A stretch of DNA of 64,000 nucleotides from Clostridium chrysemydis (GCF_015234215.1 NZ_JADEKP010000005.1:124001-188000); one strand, 5' to 3'. Shown: positions 16,212 through 24,984, numbered from the stretch's first letter. Program-made: numbers and translations. Notes: generated from the letters alone by a model not told the origin.

Positions 16212-17126
16212 ATGAATGAGATTATTTGTAAAATGATAAACCTAAATAAAGATTATAAAAAAACTTCAATATTGAAAAATATAAATATTGAGATTAAACG
16301 TGGCGAAATCTATGGCCTTATTGGAGAAAATGGAGCTGGAAAAACTACATTAATTAAGATACTAACTGGTTTAATTTTTAAATCTAGCGGAAAAATAGAA
16401 TTGTTCAACAAACACGATGAAAAAAATATATCACTAGCTAGAACAAAGCTTGGATCTATTATAGAAACTCCTGCTTTATATTTAGAAATGACAGCTAAAC
16501 AAAATCTGGAGTTCCAAAGAATTCAAAAAGGTATTTTAGATAAAGATTGTACAGATACACTTTTATCACTAGTCAACCTAAATGACACAAAGAATAAAAA
16601 AGCTAAAGACTTTTCTTTAGGAATGAAGCAAAGATTGGGTTTAGCAATTGCTTTGCTTGGAGATCCTGAATTATTAATATTAGATGAGCCCTTAAATGGA
16701 CTTGATCCAACTGGTATTAAAGACCTTCGAGAACTTTTAATTAAATTAAATAAAGAAAAAGGAATTACAATAATTATTTCAAGCCACATTCTAAGTGAAC
16801 TACATAAACTTGCAACTTGTTATGGAATAATACATAAAGGTAAGCTTGTTGAAGAAATTACAGCTTTAGAATTAGATGAAAAATGTAAAAAACATTTATT
16901 TATCGAGGTTAGTAATATAGATGAGGCAATAAATATCTTAAAGAATTCATTGAATATAAAAAAAATTATCGGTTATCCAAATAATATTTTAAAAATATAT
17001 GATCATATAGAAAAAGGTTCTCAGATAAATGAGTGCTTAGCTCTTAATAATATATATGCAAAAGAAATAACAATAAAAGGTGATAGCTTAGAATCTTATT
17101 TTTTAAAAAGCATTGGGGGCGAATAA
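16212..17126 (+). CDS. ABC transporter ATP-binding protein, BcrA/lantibiotic-immunity type
   Basis: A 304-residue ATPase: Walker A GENGAGKTT near residue 40, signature SLGMKQRLG, Walker B ELLILDEPLNGLDPTG and switch His in SSHILSEL. The C-terminal 80 residues form the extra domain typical of BcrA-like exporters that give bacitracin or lantibiotic resistance or export peptides. The permease follows directly. There is no adjacent two-component system or lantibiotic gene, so the substrate is unknown. The pair sits between two copies of a 79-bp direct repeat, which suggests it was inserted beside proB. Confidence 0.85.
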   Translation: MNEIICKMINLNKDYKKTSILKNINIEIKRGEIYGLIGENGAGKTTLIKILTGLIFKSSGKIELFNKHDEKNISLARTKLGSIIETPALYLEMTAKQNLEFQRIQKGILDKDCTDTLLSLVNLNDTKNKKAKDFSLGMKQRLGLAIALLGDPELLILDEPLNGLDPTGIKDLRELLIKLNKEKGITIIISSHILSELHKLATCYGIIHKGKLVEEITALELDEKCKKHLFIEVSNIDEAINILKNSLNIKKIIGYPNNILKIYDHIEKGSQINECLALNNIYAKEITIKGDSLESYFLKSIGGE

Positions 17127-17810
17127 ATGTATAATATCTTAAAGGCAGAATTATATAAACTTAAATATAGTAAAGAATTGAAACTTACATTATTGTTAAT
17201 TATTATAATAGGAACTATCACTATATATTTCCATGGTAATCCTACAGGCCGTGAAAATCTTTTAGATGAATCTACAGCAATATTTTCATTAATATCTTGT
17301 GCTATTTTCTCAGGAATGTTTATTGGTAATGAATTTTCAAAAAGAACTATATTCCATTTAATCGTATCAGGACATAGTAGATTTTCTATTTTAAGTAGTA
17401 AATTTTTATCATATTTAATAGGGTGTTTAATAATAATAATTTTTAATATTATTATTAACGGTGGAATCTATACAATTTTTTATGGATGGGGAGTTCCTTT
17501 TGACAAGTCTGAACTAACATTTACTATAATATATATACTAATTAATATATTATTTTCATTATGTATTGCTAGTATAACATTCCTTGTACCTATTATTATA
17601 AGGGATGGAACTATTGCAACAGTAATTTCGACTTTTATAATGGGGCTATTCCTCACATTATCACAAACATTTTGGTTGAATACAGTATTAGATATATCTA
17701 ATGGTGTTAAAGAACTCCAAACTATAATTACAGCAGGAATTATAATAATAATTCCAATTGTCATTATATCACTAGGAAAATTATTATTTGAAACGCAAGA
17801 TATAAAGTAA
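17127..17810 (+). CDS. ABC-2 family permease, BcrB-like
   Basis: A 227-residue membrane protein with about six helices and no large extracellular domain, the BcrB/MutE layout. After helix 2 it has FIGNEFSKRTIFHLIVSGHS, the amphipathic coupling stretch of ABC-2 permeases of this class. The ATG directly abuts the stop codon of the ATPase gene, with GGGGGCG as ribosome binding site, so the two are translated together. A strong terminator follows. Function is inferred from the ATPase partner. Confidence 0.8.
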   Translation: MYNILKAELYKLKYSKELKLTLLLIIIIGTITIYFHGNPTGRENLLDESTAIFSLISCAIFSGMFIGNEFSKRTIFHLIVSGHSRFSILSSKFLSYLIGCLIIIIFNIIINGGIYTIFYGWGVPFDKSELTFTIIYILINILFSLCIASITFLVPIIIRDGTIATVISTFIMGLFLTLSQTFWLNTVLDISNGVKELQTIITAGIIIIIPIVIISLGKLLFETQDIK

Positions 17811-17837
17811 TCAAGTGCTCTATAAATATAAATTCAA

Positions 17838-17875
17838 AAAGCTGATTTCGAAATTGTTTCGGAATCAGCTTTATT
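17838..17875 (+). terminator. Terminator of the ABC exporter pair
   Basis: 16-base arms (17838-17853 and 17857-17872) pair with two mismatches and a 3-base centre. Confidence 0.8.
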
Positions 17876-17885
17876 AACATCAATC

Positions 17886-17964
17886 TTATATCTTTTTATT
17901 ATAATCTTTTCTATTATACTTTATAAATTTATTAGAATTTAATCTAAAGAAAAAAATTAGAGAT
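17886..17964 (-). repeat. 79-bp direct repeat, copy 2
   Basis: Second copy of 16043-16121. Here it carries the TATAAT-containing stretch without a gene behind it, because on the minus strand it leads only into the exporter's terminator. It partly overlaps the terminator of the leftward gene at 18012. Confidence 0.85.
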
Positions 17965-17988
17965 GATAAACTGTTACCACCTCTAATT
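17946..17988 (-). terminator. Terminator of the 18012 gene
   Basis: 8-bp arms (17955-17962 and 17981-17988) with an 18-base loop; a T-run follows on the minus strand. Confidence 0.6.
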
Positions 17989-18011
17989 TATTAATATAAA
18001 CTATTTATAAC

Positions 18012-18683
18012 CTATATTATTGTTATTATAAAAAAATAAGTTATCATACAAAAAACACATATCAAAGCATAAGTCTTTTCTTTTTTTAAATTACTCGTAT
18101 CTACAGAACAATCAAAATCTTCATCTACTTTTTCAAAATCATCTTTCATGTTTAAATAAAAATACCTTTTAAAGTCATTTTCATCATCTTCATTTTTAAA
18201 TACTGTTTTAGGTATTAAAACTATATTATTAAAATCTTTCATACATGTCCTATTTCTAGGTGCCTTTAAAAAATATAAATTATTATATTCTTTTATATTT
18301 TCAATTTTAATCTTATTTTTAATTTTAAAATTTAAAATTTTTGTATATATTATAATGTTTTCATCATCATAATATATAGATCTCTTATAAAATTTTATAC
18401 TTGCAAGTACTCTTAATGATGAACACATTCCTTTTAAAGTACAACTCGCCTTAAAAATAATTATCGGCATAATTGTTATACACATACTAAAAATAATCAG
18501 CATTAAATCCATACTCTTAGGCGTTATAAACATAGCCATAATTATTAATAAAGCGATAATTAATAATATGGCTAGACAAAATTTCATCACACATCTAAGC
18601 ACTTTAAAAAATTTAGTATTGTAATTCATTTCACAATTCATTGAAACATCTTTGCATGATATATCATAATGTATTTCTTTCAT
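18012..18683 (-). CDS. Membrane protein of unknown function
   Basis: A 223-residue protein with two adjacent membrane helices (about residues 33-75) and a third at the C-terminus (about 204-222). Between them is a cytoplasmic domain with alternating strands (SIYYDDENIIIYTK, FKIKNKIKIENIKEYNNLY, NIVLIPKTVF), a pattern like the YcxB/PH-like domains of small Firmicute membrane proteins. That link is only a resemblance. The ATG at 18683 has an AGGGGG site upstream. It is monocistronic and divergent from the small charged gene at 19057. Confidence 0.7.
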   Translation of the reverse strand: MKEIHYDISCKDVSMNCEMNYNTKFFKVLRCVMKFCLAILLIIALLIIMAMFITPKSMDLMLIIFSMCITIMPIIIFKASCTLKGMCSSLRVLASIKFYKRSIYYDDENIIIYTKILNFKIKNKIKIENIKEYNNLYFLKAPRNRTCMKDFNNIVLIPKTVFKNEDDENDFKRYFYLNMKDDFEKVDEDFDCSVDTSNLKKEKTYALICVFCMITYFFIITII

Positions 18684-19056
18684 TTTTTATCCCCCTGGTT
18701 TTTCTTCTATACTCGCTTAACTTAATATGATGTTTTTTATTTTCACTATCCCCTTAAGCAGTTATAATCTATTCCCCCCTTAAAATTACATTTATTTCAT
18801 TATAAGTTAAGGGTTATCCAAATACAAATTTATACCAATATTTTCGCATTAATTATTTTTATTTTATATTTAACCTAAAAATAAATTTGTTAATCCTCGT
18901 TACTATTAGTTAATAAACCAGTAAGTTTATGAACTATTTTTTGTAATTATTAAAGGTTATTACAATAACTGTTAATTTTGATTTATAAATATTTTTTTTG
19001 CTATTTTAGTTGTTATAATAAAGTCATAAAAGGAAGAAATGAAAGGAATGATTTAT
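18684..19056. other. Intergenic region with an extended -10
   Basis: A 373-base AT-rich gap between divergent genes. The only clear signal is TGTTATAAT (19011-19019), an extended -10 about 38 bases before the rightward gene, without a good -35. I see no RNA gene, riboswitch or open frame of interest. Confidence 0.45.
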
Positions 19057-19386
19057 ATGAGTAAAATAGGAAATGATATCAAAAAAGCAGAACACGAATT
19101 CAAATTAGATGAGGAAGCTAAAAAATTAGAAAAACAAAATGAACATAAACATTCACCAAAAGTAGAAGCTTTAAAAGATGAAATAGAAAATAAAGCAAAA
19201 GTTGATTTACATGTAACTGATGAAAACAGTAAAGCTTGGAAAGAAGATGAAAAAGCTGCTGAAAAATTAGGTAAAAAAATCAATGAAGAATTAGATAAAG
19301 AAGAAAAAGAAGAAGAAAAAGATGAAAAAGAATATGCTAAAAAATTAGAAAAACAAATGGAAGACGAAATGAAAACTTCAAAATAA
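19057..19386 (+). CDS. Small highly charged Lys/Glu-rich helical protein
   Basis: A 109-residue protein made almost wholly of K, E, D, A, L and N, with heptad-like spacing after residue 60 (EKLGKKINEELDKEEKEEE and on), so coiled coil is likely. No cysteine, signal peptide or membrane segment. The ATG at 19057 is used: AAAGGAATG precedes it, while an upstream ATG at 19039 sits inside or against that site. Two strong terminators follow. Function unknown; a stress or spore-associated hydrophilic protein is possible but not shown. Confidence 0.75.
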   Translation: MSKIGNDIKKAEHEFKLDEEAKKLEKQNEHKHSPKVEALKDEIENKAKVDLHVTDENSKAWKEDEKAAEKLGKKINEELDKEEKEEEKDEKEYAKKLEKQMEDEMKTSK

Positions 19387-19400
19387 TTTTTGCATCCCCT

Positions 19401-19458
19401 GACTATTATATTAAAATTATTTATCCCCTAAATGTTTTTAATATAATAGTCCTTTTTT
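19401..19458 (+). terminator. Terminator with long stem
   Basis: Perfect 16-bp arms (19401-19416 and 19436-19451) with a 19-base loop and a T-run. Confidence 0.85.
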
Positions 19459-19465
19459 ATATAAA

Positions 19466-19504
19466 AACTCCTGATTAGTTTAACTAATCAGGAGTTCTTT
19501 TTTT
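19466..19504. terminator. Bidirectional terminator
   Basis: A 31-base perfect palindrome (19466-19496) with flanking A and T runs; it ends the leftward small gene and backs up the preceding terminator. Confidence 0.9.
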
Positions 19505-19511
19505 AAGAAAA

Positions 19512-19703
19512 TTATTTTTCTTGGTAGTTATTTATAGTACATTCTAAATCTTTTATTGTGTTACAAACTGAGTCTAATGATTTTTGAATCATTTCTTTGT
19601 TACTTGCTTTTTCTACAGTACTTACCGCTTGCTCTAAGTCTGCTTTAGCCTCTTTTAAATCTGATAATGAACATTCTACGTTTTGTATAGCATTTTTTTT
19701 CAT
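19512..19703 (-). CDS. Small helical protein, DUF1657-like
   Basis: A 63-residue cytoplasmic protein that looks like a helical hairpin: SLSDLKEAKADLEQAV, a turn near NKE, then MIQKSLDSVCNTIKDLECTI. Length and helix pattern resemble DUF1657 proteins, some of which are encoded near spoVA genes, but similarity is weak. It has two cysteines. The ATG at 19703 is preceded by AAGGAGAG at 8 bases; a longer frame starting at 19724 would include the ribosome binding site. Monocistronic. Confidence 0.65.
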   Translation of the reverse strand: MKKNAIQNVECSLSDLKEAKADLEQAVSTVEKASNKEMIQKSLDSVCNTIKDLECTINNYQEK

Positions 19704-19969
19704 TCTAAACACTCTCCTTATCAATTTAATTTACACTAATAGTATCTGCTTAATTAATTTATTAATACGTGTAATCATTCGGAAGGTTTTCCATTTTATA
19801 AAACAAATATGTATTTTTATGCATTTATAAAATATTTTATTCATAAATTAATGGATTTCATTAAAAAAATACTAGCTTTTTATCTCGTTTTATATTAAAA
19901 TTAATATAAGAATTATGTATATATATTAATTTAATTTGCATAAATAATCACAATAAAGGGGAGAAAATT

Positions 19970-21364
19970 ATGGAAAGCACCACGACTAAAAATATTTCAA
20001 TCAAATTATTAAAAGCAAAATATGGAGAAGTTTCATTTTTAAAATTTTTACTACCATCTTTAATAGGTATCTTTTTATTTATGATTCCTATAAACGTAAA
20101 TGGTGAAATAACTATTCCTATAGCTGTTTTATCTAAGAACTTTTTAAATCTTTTAGGTGATAATCTTTTAACTTTTGCACTTGTTTTAATTTCAATATCT
20201 TCTTTAGGAAGCTTAATCGTAAAGATATTAAGAATAGCAAAGATAGATACTGCTAGTAGATTTGAATTTTTTAATCGTCTTTTCGATGTTACTCCTTTTT
20301 GGTTTGTTTTAAGAATAATTGGTACTGTATTTGTAATCTGTGCCTACTTTGAAATTGGCCCTGAGTTTATTTGGTCTAAAAATACTGCAGGCTTAGTTTT
20401 AAACGATCTTTTACCTAGCTTAATTTCAGTATTTTTATTTGCAGGATTTTTATTACCTTTACTTTTAGACTTCGGTTTATTAGAATTTGTAGGTGCACTT
20501 CTTACTAAAGTTATGAGACCTATTTTTAATTTACCTGGTCGTTCTTCAATAGATTGTATAGCATCTTGGCTTGGAGACGGAAGTATTGGTATATTACTTA
20601 CTTCAAAACAATATGAACAAGGTTTTTATTCTAAAAGAGAAGCTGCTGTTATCGGAACTACTTTTTCAGCTGTTTCAATTACCTTTAGTTTAATAGTTTT
20701 AACTAACGTAGGCCTTGCGCATTTATTCGTTCCATTTTACTTAACAGTAACTTTTGCAGGTATAGTAGCTGCTATAATAATCCCTAGAATACCACCACTA
20801 TCAAGAAAACCAGATACTTACTATAACGATCAAGAAACTAAAAATCTTGAAGTTATACCAGAAGGCTATACGCCATTTTCATTTGGATTAGAAAATGCTC
20901 TTAAAAAAGCAAATTCTAATACTCATCCAAAACAATTTGTAATAGCAGGTGTTAAAAATGTTTTAGATATGTGGATTGGAGTTTTAGCGATAGTTATGGC
21001 TATGGGAGGCTTAGCACTTATAATTTCTGAATACACATCTGTATTCCAAATGCTTGGTGCACCATTTATACCACTACTTAATTTATTACAAGTCCCTGAG
21101 GCTGCTGCTGCATCTCAAACACTTGTAATAGGCTTTGCTGATATGTTCTTACCTTCAGTTATGGCAGTTAACATAGCAAGCGATATGACTAGATTTATAA
21201 TAGCTGCAGTTTCTGTAACTCAACTTATATACATGTCAGAAGTTGGTGGACTTTTACTTGGTTCTAAGATCCCAATAAACATTAAGGATTTAATAATACT
21301 GTTTATAGAAAGAACTTTAGTTACTTTACCAGTGATAGTTTTACTTGCAAATTTAATTTTTTAA
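19970..21364 (+). CDS. yjiH: YjiH-family transporter with nucleoside-recognition (Gate) domain
   Basis: A 464-residue polytopic membrane protein with about 11 helices. The repeated Gate-type segments are visible around FAGFLLPLLLDFGLLEFVG, then SWLGDGSIGILLTSKQYEQGFYSKREAAVIGTTFS (in two parts) and later VLAIVMAMGGLALIISEY with SQTLVIGFADMFLPSVM. This pattern is that of YjiH proteins, related to SpmA/SpmB and nucleoside permeases. The substrate is not established. It is monocistronic, with AAGGGGAG before the ATG, and ends at a terminator. Confidence 0.82.
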   Translation: MESTTTKNISIKLLKAKYGEVSFLKFLLPSLIGIFLFMIPINVNGEITIPIAVLSKNFLNLLGDNLLTFALVLISISSLGSLIVKILRIAKIDTASRFEFFNRLFDVTPFWFVLRIIGTVFVICAYFEIGPEFIWSKNTAGLVLNDLLPSLISVFLFAGFLLPLLLDFGLLEFVGALLTKVMRPIFNLPGRSSIDCIASWLGDGSIGILLTSKQYEQGFYSKREAAVIGTTFSAVSITFSLIVLTNVGLAHLFVPFYLTVTFAGIVAAIIIPRIPPLSRKPDTYYNDQETKNLEVIPEGYTPFSFGLENALKKANSNTHPKQFVIAGVKNVLDMWIGVLAIVMAMGGLALIISEYTSVFQMLGAPFIPLLNLLQVPEAAAASQTLVIGFADMFLPSVMAVNIASDMTRFIIAAVSVTQLIYMSEVGGLLLGSKIPINIKDLIILFIERTLVTLPVIVLLANLIF

Positions 21365-21390
21365 ATTATAGAATTTAATATAAATGATTT

Positions 21391-21428
21391 TAAAGCAATT
21401 CCTTTACTTTCTTAAGGAATTGCTTTTA
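21391..21428 (+). terminator. Rho-independent terminator
   Basis: 13-bp arms (21392-21404 and 21414-21426) with a 9-base loop and a short T-run after the YjiH gene. Confidence 0.85.
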
Positions 21429-21471
21429 TGTTATAATTTTCCTAAAAAGAACTAATATTGGTGGTGATTTT

Positions 21472-21765
21472 TTGCTTAAAAAAATTTTTAATAAAGAAAA
21501 GACTTGTCCTAAATGTAATAAGGGATTTAATATGAATGATGTTTCTATGAGAAGAGTTACTAAATGTCCAAACTGTAATACCCCTCTTATAGCAACTTTA
21601 TATAGTACCTTTGTTACGGGAATTTATATGGTTATTATCTATGGAATATCTCAAATTTTAGATATGTATGGAATAGTTACTTTTTATATTCCTTTTATAT
21701 TACTTGCAGCTATAGGCTTATTTTTAATTGAGCCTTTAAGTATGAAGTATAAAATAAAAGATTAA
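21472..21765 (+). CDS. Zinc-ribbon protein with two membrane helices
   Basis: A 97-residue protein. The N-terminal 40 residues hold a zinc ribbon, CPKCNKGF and CPNCNTPL (two CxxC pairs). Two membrane helices follow (about 46-66 and 70-88). The start is a TTG at 21472 preceded by GGTGGTGAT. This layout is seen in small Firmicute membrane proteins of unknown function. Monocistronic, ended by a bidirectional terminator. Confidence 0.75.
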   Translation: MLKKIFNKEKTCPKCNKGFNMNDVSMRRVTKCPNCNTPLIATLYSTFVTGIYMVIIYGISQILDMYGIVTFYIPFILLAAIGLFLIEPLSMKYKIKD

Positions 21766-21782
21766 TTTTAAATATAATATAT

Positions 21783-21825
21783 AAAAAAAGTTATACCACT
21801 TGTTTTGTGGTATAACTTTTTTTAT
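21783..21825. terminator. Bidirectional terminator
   Basis: 17-bp perfect stem (21783-21799 with 21807-21823) with A and T runs between convergent genes. Confidence 0.92.
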
Positions 21826-23525
21826 TTTATCTTTAATTTTCTATATCTATTAAAGGCAGCCATTATCTCAAACCTTCTAGGCATAGAAAGGTTTCCTACT
21901 CCACCTTTTGTAGTATTTATAGATATAAGCCCTTTATTTTCTATTTGTTTAATTAGTTTATCAGTAACTTCTATTAAAGTTTTATTGTTATCAATTATGT
22001 TTTCTTCTGCAAACTTAATTAAATTTCCTATAGCTGTAACTTGCTCTCTATCTACTATTTGTTCAACTGACCTTAAGTCTATATCTTCTCTGTTTATGCT
22101 TAATCCGTCTTTTCCAAGCGTCTTTATTTTAATTCCTTTTGGACCTTTTTCTACTGAACCTTTTAATATTTTTCTCTCAAAATTTATATTAATTTTAATA
22201 TCTTTTCCTTCTATTCTTTTAAGAATAAGACCTGTTGAAAGTTCTTTTGCTTTCTCTGTAACATTTTTAGGTTCGTATGCATCCATTTGAATTACAGTAT
22301 CTGCAATATCAAAGTAATCTCCTGAACTTCCAACTACTAATATAGTAGATATATCTTTCTTTTCATATATGCTTTTAACTAATTCTATAAAAGGAGTTAT
22401 AGGTTCCTCTTCTTTAGAAACTAATCTTTGCATAACATCATCTCTTATCATAAAGTTAGTTGCAGATGTATCCTCATCTATAAGTAATAGTTTAGTTCCA
22501 GATTCAATAGCTTCAACTATATTTGCAGCTTGTGATGTACTTCCACTTGCATTTTCACTAGTGAATTTTACTGTATCTTTACCGTTTGGAAGATTACTTA
22601 TAAATAATGATATATCATCTTTAGTTATAGCCCTACCGTCCTCTGCTCTAACTTTAACAGCATCATCATTAGATATAACATATTCTCTTCCATCACCTTC
22701 TATGTGGTTGTATACTCCAAGTTCTAAAGCGTTTAAAAGAGTTGATTTTCCGTGGTATCCTCCACCAACTATTATAGTTATACCTTTTTTTATTCCCATC
22801 CCCTTAATTTCACCTTTGTTTGGTAAGTTTAAAGTTACTTCTAAATTTTTAGGGGATTTAAATCTTTTAGCTTCTTTTAAAGGCTTTTCTGAAACTCCAC
22901 TCTCCCTAGGAAGTATTGATCCGTTAGCTACAAAAGCTACTAAATCCAATTTCTTTAACTCTTTTCTTATAAACTCTTGATCTTCAACAAGTTTTACTCT
23001 ATTTATAAGCTTATCTTTATCTATATTGTTATAAATCAAACTGTTTTCTACTATTTTAGGTAAAAACTCATAAAGTATTTTTTCTAATTCTTTTGCTAAA
23101 ACACTTCTGCCTCTAGCTGGAAAACCAACTTCAAATCTAGCTTCTAGCTTTTCTTTATCTATCGTTACAGCCGTTCTATCTAAAATCTCTTGAGTACATC
23201 TACTTATATTAATTATTCCACTTTTTCCAGAACCACTTACTCTTCCTGCATACTTATTTATATTTTTATTAAATGTTCTTGTTAAAAAATCACAAACAGC
23301 AATTCTTTTGTTATTTGTATCAAAAAGTTCTTCTGGTATTTTATTTAAATTAGAATTAAGACTTACCCTTATTCTTGATGGTGATGCAAAGGGATCACCT
23401 TGTACGTGATCTATATGAAGAACATAATTTGAGAATTTATAATCCCCTTCAAGGCTTTTATAGGCTTTATATCCTCTTCCATCTATCTTGTAGAGTTCTC
23501 TTTTTAAATCATTTAAATCTTTCAT
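21822..23525 (-). CDS. COG3044-type ABC-class ATPase (PF09818)
   Basis: A 567-residue protein that fits the COG3044 family of predicted ABC-class ATPases. The N-terminal half opens with the family pattern RGYKAYKSLEGDYKF, then LHIDHVQGDPFASPSRIRV. The ATPase half has a Walker A GGGYHGKSTLL (about residues 252-262), LLIDEDTSATNFMIRD as Walker B, and VVGSSGDYFDIADTVIQMD with the region normally holding the switch. The trypanosome RNA-binding protein MRB1590 belongs to this family, suggesting nucleic acid binding; no bacterial role is settled. It follows a DUF1836 gene by 20 bases, so the two are co-transcribed. Confidence 0.88.
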   Translation of the reverse strand: MKDLNDLKRELYKIDGRGYKAYKSLEGDYKFSNYVLHIDHVQGDPFASPSRIRVSLNSNLNKIPEELFDTNNKRIAVCDFLTRTFNKNINKYAGRVSGSGKSGIINISRCTQEILDRTAVTIDKEKLEARFEVGFPARGRSVLAKELEKILYEFLPKIVENSLIYNNIDKDKLINRVKLVEDQEFIRKELKKLDLVAFVANGSILPRESGVSEKPLKEAKRFKSPKNLEVTLNLPNKGEIKGMGIKKGITIIVGGGYHGKSTLLNALELGVYNHIEGDGREYVISNDDAVKVRAEDGRAITKDDISLFISNLPNGKDTVKFTSENASGSTSQAANIVEAIESGTKLLLIDEDTSATNFMIRDDVMQRLVSKEEEPITPFIELVKSIYEKKDISTILVVGSSGDYFDIADTVIQMDAYEPKNVTEKAKELSTGLILKRIEGKDIKININFERKILKGSVEKGPKGIKIKTLGKDGLSINREDIDLRSVEQIVDREQVTAIGNLIKFAEENIIDNNKTLIEVTDKLIKQIENKGLISINTTKGGVGNLSMPRRFEIMAAFNRYRKLKIK

Positions 23526-23545
23526 TTGATACTCTCCCTTTTATG

Positions 23546-24112
23546 TTATTTTTTAAAATACTCATCTATAAGTTTTTCGCTCATTCTTTTATACATATTG
23601 CTCATATTAATCATAGATAAAAGAAGTAATAATTTCTTTTCATACTCTTCATTTATCTTTTCTGAATCGTTTATTTTATTTATCTTCTTATCTAAACTAG
23701 ATTTGAATTCTTTTAAATCATCTTCTGATCCTTTAACATATTCTTTATATACTTCTCTTAAAAGTATCTCTTCTTCCGTCTCATTCTTTTCTACTATTTC
23801 ATTTAATGCCTCTTTTATATCACCTATAGATAAACCAGTTTTTAAATTATATATAAGGCTTATAAGTATAAGATGCTCTTTTGAATACTTCTTATTTTTT
23901 ATAGGAATAAGAAGTTTTCCTTTAGCGTAATTATTTATCATAGTCTTTGTAAGCACTTTATCATCTTCATTTCTTTTAGTGCTATCAAATTTATTTTCAA
24001 ATAATTGAATAACTTGATCCATATATAAATCTATCTCTGGAATCTCGTCTAGAGTAATGTTTTTATCTAATTCTAATTGGTCTAAGTAACTTAAAATCTC
24101 ATTTTTGTTCAT
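23546..24112 (-). CDS. DUF1836 (YkrK-like) protein, probable DNA-binding regulator
   Basis: A 188-residue protein with the DUF1836 pattern: EIPEIDLYMDQVIQLFENKF, then LTKTMINNYAKGKLLIPIKN and KKYSKEHLILISLIYNLKTGLSIGDI in sequence. The central part reads like a winged or MerR-type helix-turn-helix; the C-terminal half is a long charged helix. The ATG at 24112 follows GGAGGG by 4 bases. It heads an operon with the COG3044 ATPase. Two near-identical palindromes flank the divergent promoter region to the right and may be its operators. That role is inferred. Confidence 0.8.
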   Translation of the reverse strand: MNKNEILSYLDQLELDKNITLDEIPEIDLYMDQVIQLFENKFDSTKRNEDDKVLTKTMINNYAKGKLLIPIKNKKYSKEHLILISLIYNLKTGLSIGDIKEALNEIVEKNETEEEILLREVYKEYVKGSEDDLKEFKSSLDKKINKINDSEKINEEYEKKLLLLLSMINMSNMYKRMSEKLIDEYFKK

Positions 24113-24126
24113 AGGACCCTCCAATC

Positions 24127-24304
24127 TAGTTTTAAAAACTACCTGTAGTAGTATATATTTTAATAATAATAGTATTTAAGAGATATTTCAAGGTATTATA
24201 ACATAATTTGGATAAATCAATCTTTTTTAGGGAATAATTAGTTTTGACCTTTTTTAATATATTATCATATAATAAGACTATAAGATGTAGTTTTAAAAAC
24301 TACA
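24127..24304. promoter_or_regulatory. Divergent promoter region framed by twin palindromes
   Basis: TGTAGTTTTAAAAACTACA (24286-24304) is a perfect 19-base palindrome next to the rightward gene. The central 15 bases recur at 24127-24141 next to the leftward operon. Sharing across a divergent region suggests one regulator for both. Confidence 0.55.
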
Positions 24305-24326
24305 TGCTGTTTTGGAGGTAATTCAA

Positions 24327-24974
24327 ATGGAAAAATATTTAAGAGAACCAATTAACGGATTAACACATTTTATAGGCGCTATCCTTTCAGTATTAGCTCT
24401 TATAGCCCTGACTTTAAAATCTATATTTGATATAGGAACTGCAGTTTCTATAGTGTCTTCTATCGCTTTTGGAATAAGTATGATATTACTTTATAGTGCA
24501 TCAGCTACTTATCACTCAGTAATCTCAACAGATAAAGTAATAAAAAACCTTAAAAAATTAGATCACTCTATGATTTTTATCCTTATAGCAGGATCTTATG
24601 CACCTTATTGCTTGATTGCACTACATAACAAGGTCGGCTATATTCTTTTTACTGCTGTTTTATCTTTCGGTATTGCTGGAATAATCTTTAAAATGTTTTG
24701 GGTAACATGCCCTAAATGGGTTTCTAGCGTAATGTATATAGCTGTAGGTTGGTTTGCAATCTTTGCTATTTACCCTCTTTCAAAAGTATTACCTACAGGA
24801 GGTTTTATACTTTTAGTTTTAGGAGGAATAATGTATACAATCGGAGGTGTTATTTACGCCTTAAAATCTGAAAAAATTAAAATAGGTTCTTTTGGGAACC
24901 ACGAGATATTCCACATTTTCATAATGCTTGGAACCCTATGTCACTTTTTATCTGTTTTCTTTTATGTTTTATAA
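24327..24974 (+). CDS. Haemolysin III / PAQR-family membrane protein
   Basis: A 215-residue protein with seven membrane helices. Family marks are EPINGLTHFIGA at the N-terminus, SATYHSV (His in helix 2-3), KLDHSMIFILIAGSYAPYC and the C-terminal GNHEIFHIFIMLGTLCHF, which supply the conserved Ser/His/Asp metal-site residues of the PAQR superfamily. Despite the haemolysin name, a lytic role is doubtful; some members act in membrane lipid homeostasis. The ATG at 24327 has GGAGGT at 7 bases. Divergent from the DUF1836 operon, with a shared palindrome. Confidence 0.9.
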   Translation: MEKYLREPINGLTHFIGAILSVLALIALTLKSIFDIGTAVSIVSSIAFGISMILLYSASATYHSVISTDKVIKNLKKLDHSMIFILIAGSYAPYCLIALHNKVGYILFTAVLSFGIAGIIFKMFWVTCPKWVSSVMYIAVGWFAIFAIYPLSKVLPTGGFILLVLGGIMYTIGGVIYALKSEKIKIGSFGNHEIFHIFIMLGTLCHFLSVFFYVL

Positions 24975-24984
24975 TTTAATATAT

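Noticed and set aside
16043-17964. Insertion sequence or transposon around the ABC exporter
   Set aside because: There is no transposase, and the flanking repeats are direct and 79 bp, too long for a target-site duplication and not terminal inverted repeats.
21805-22980. Plus-strand open frames opposite the COG3044 ATPase
   Set aside because: The minus-strand gene has clear ATPase motifs and a ribosome binding site; the opposite frames are low-complexity hydrophobic shadows.
22369-22980. Overlapping gene encoded antisense to the ATPase
   Set aside because: No start signal, and codon pattern is the reverse complement of a well-supported gene.
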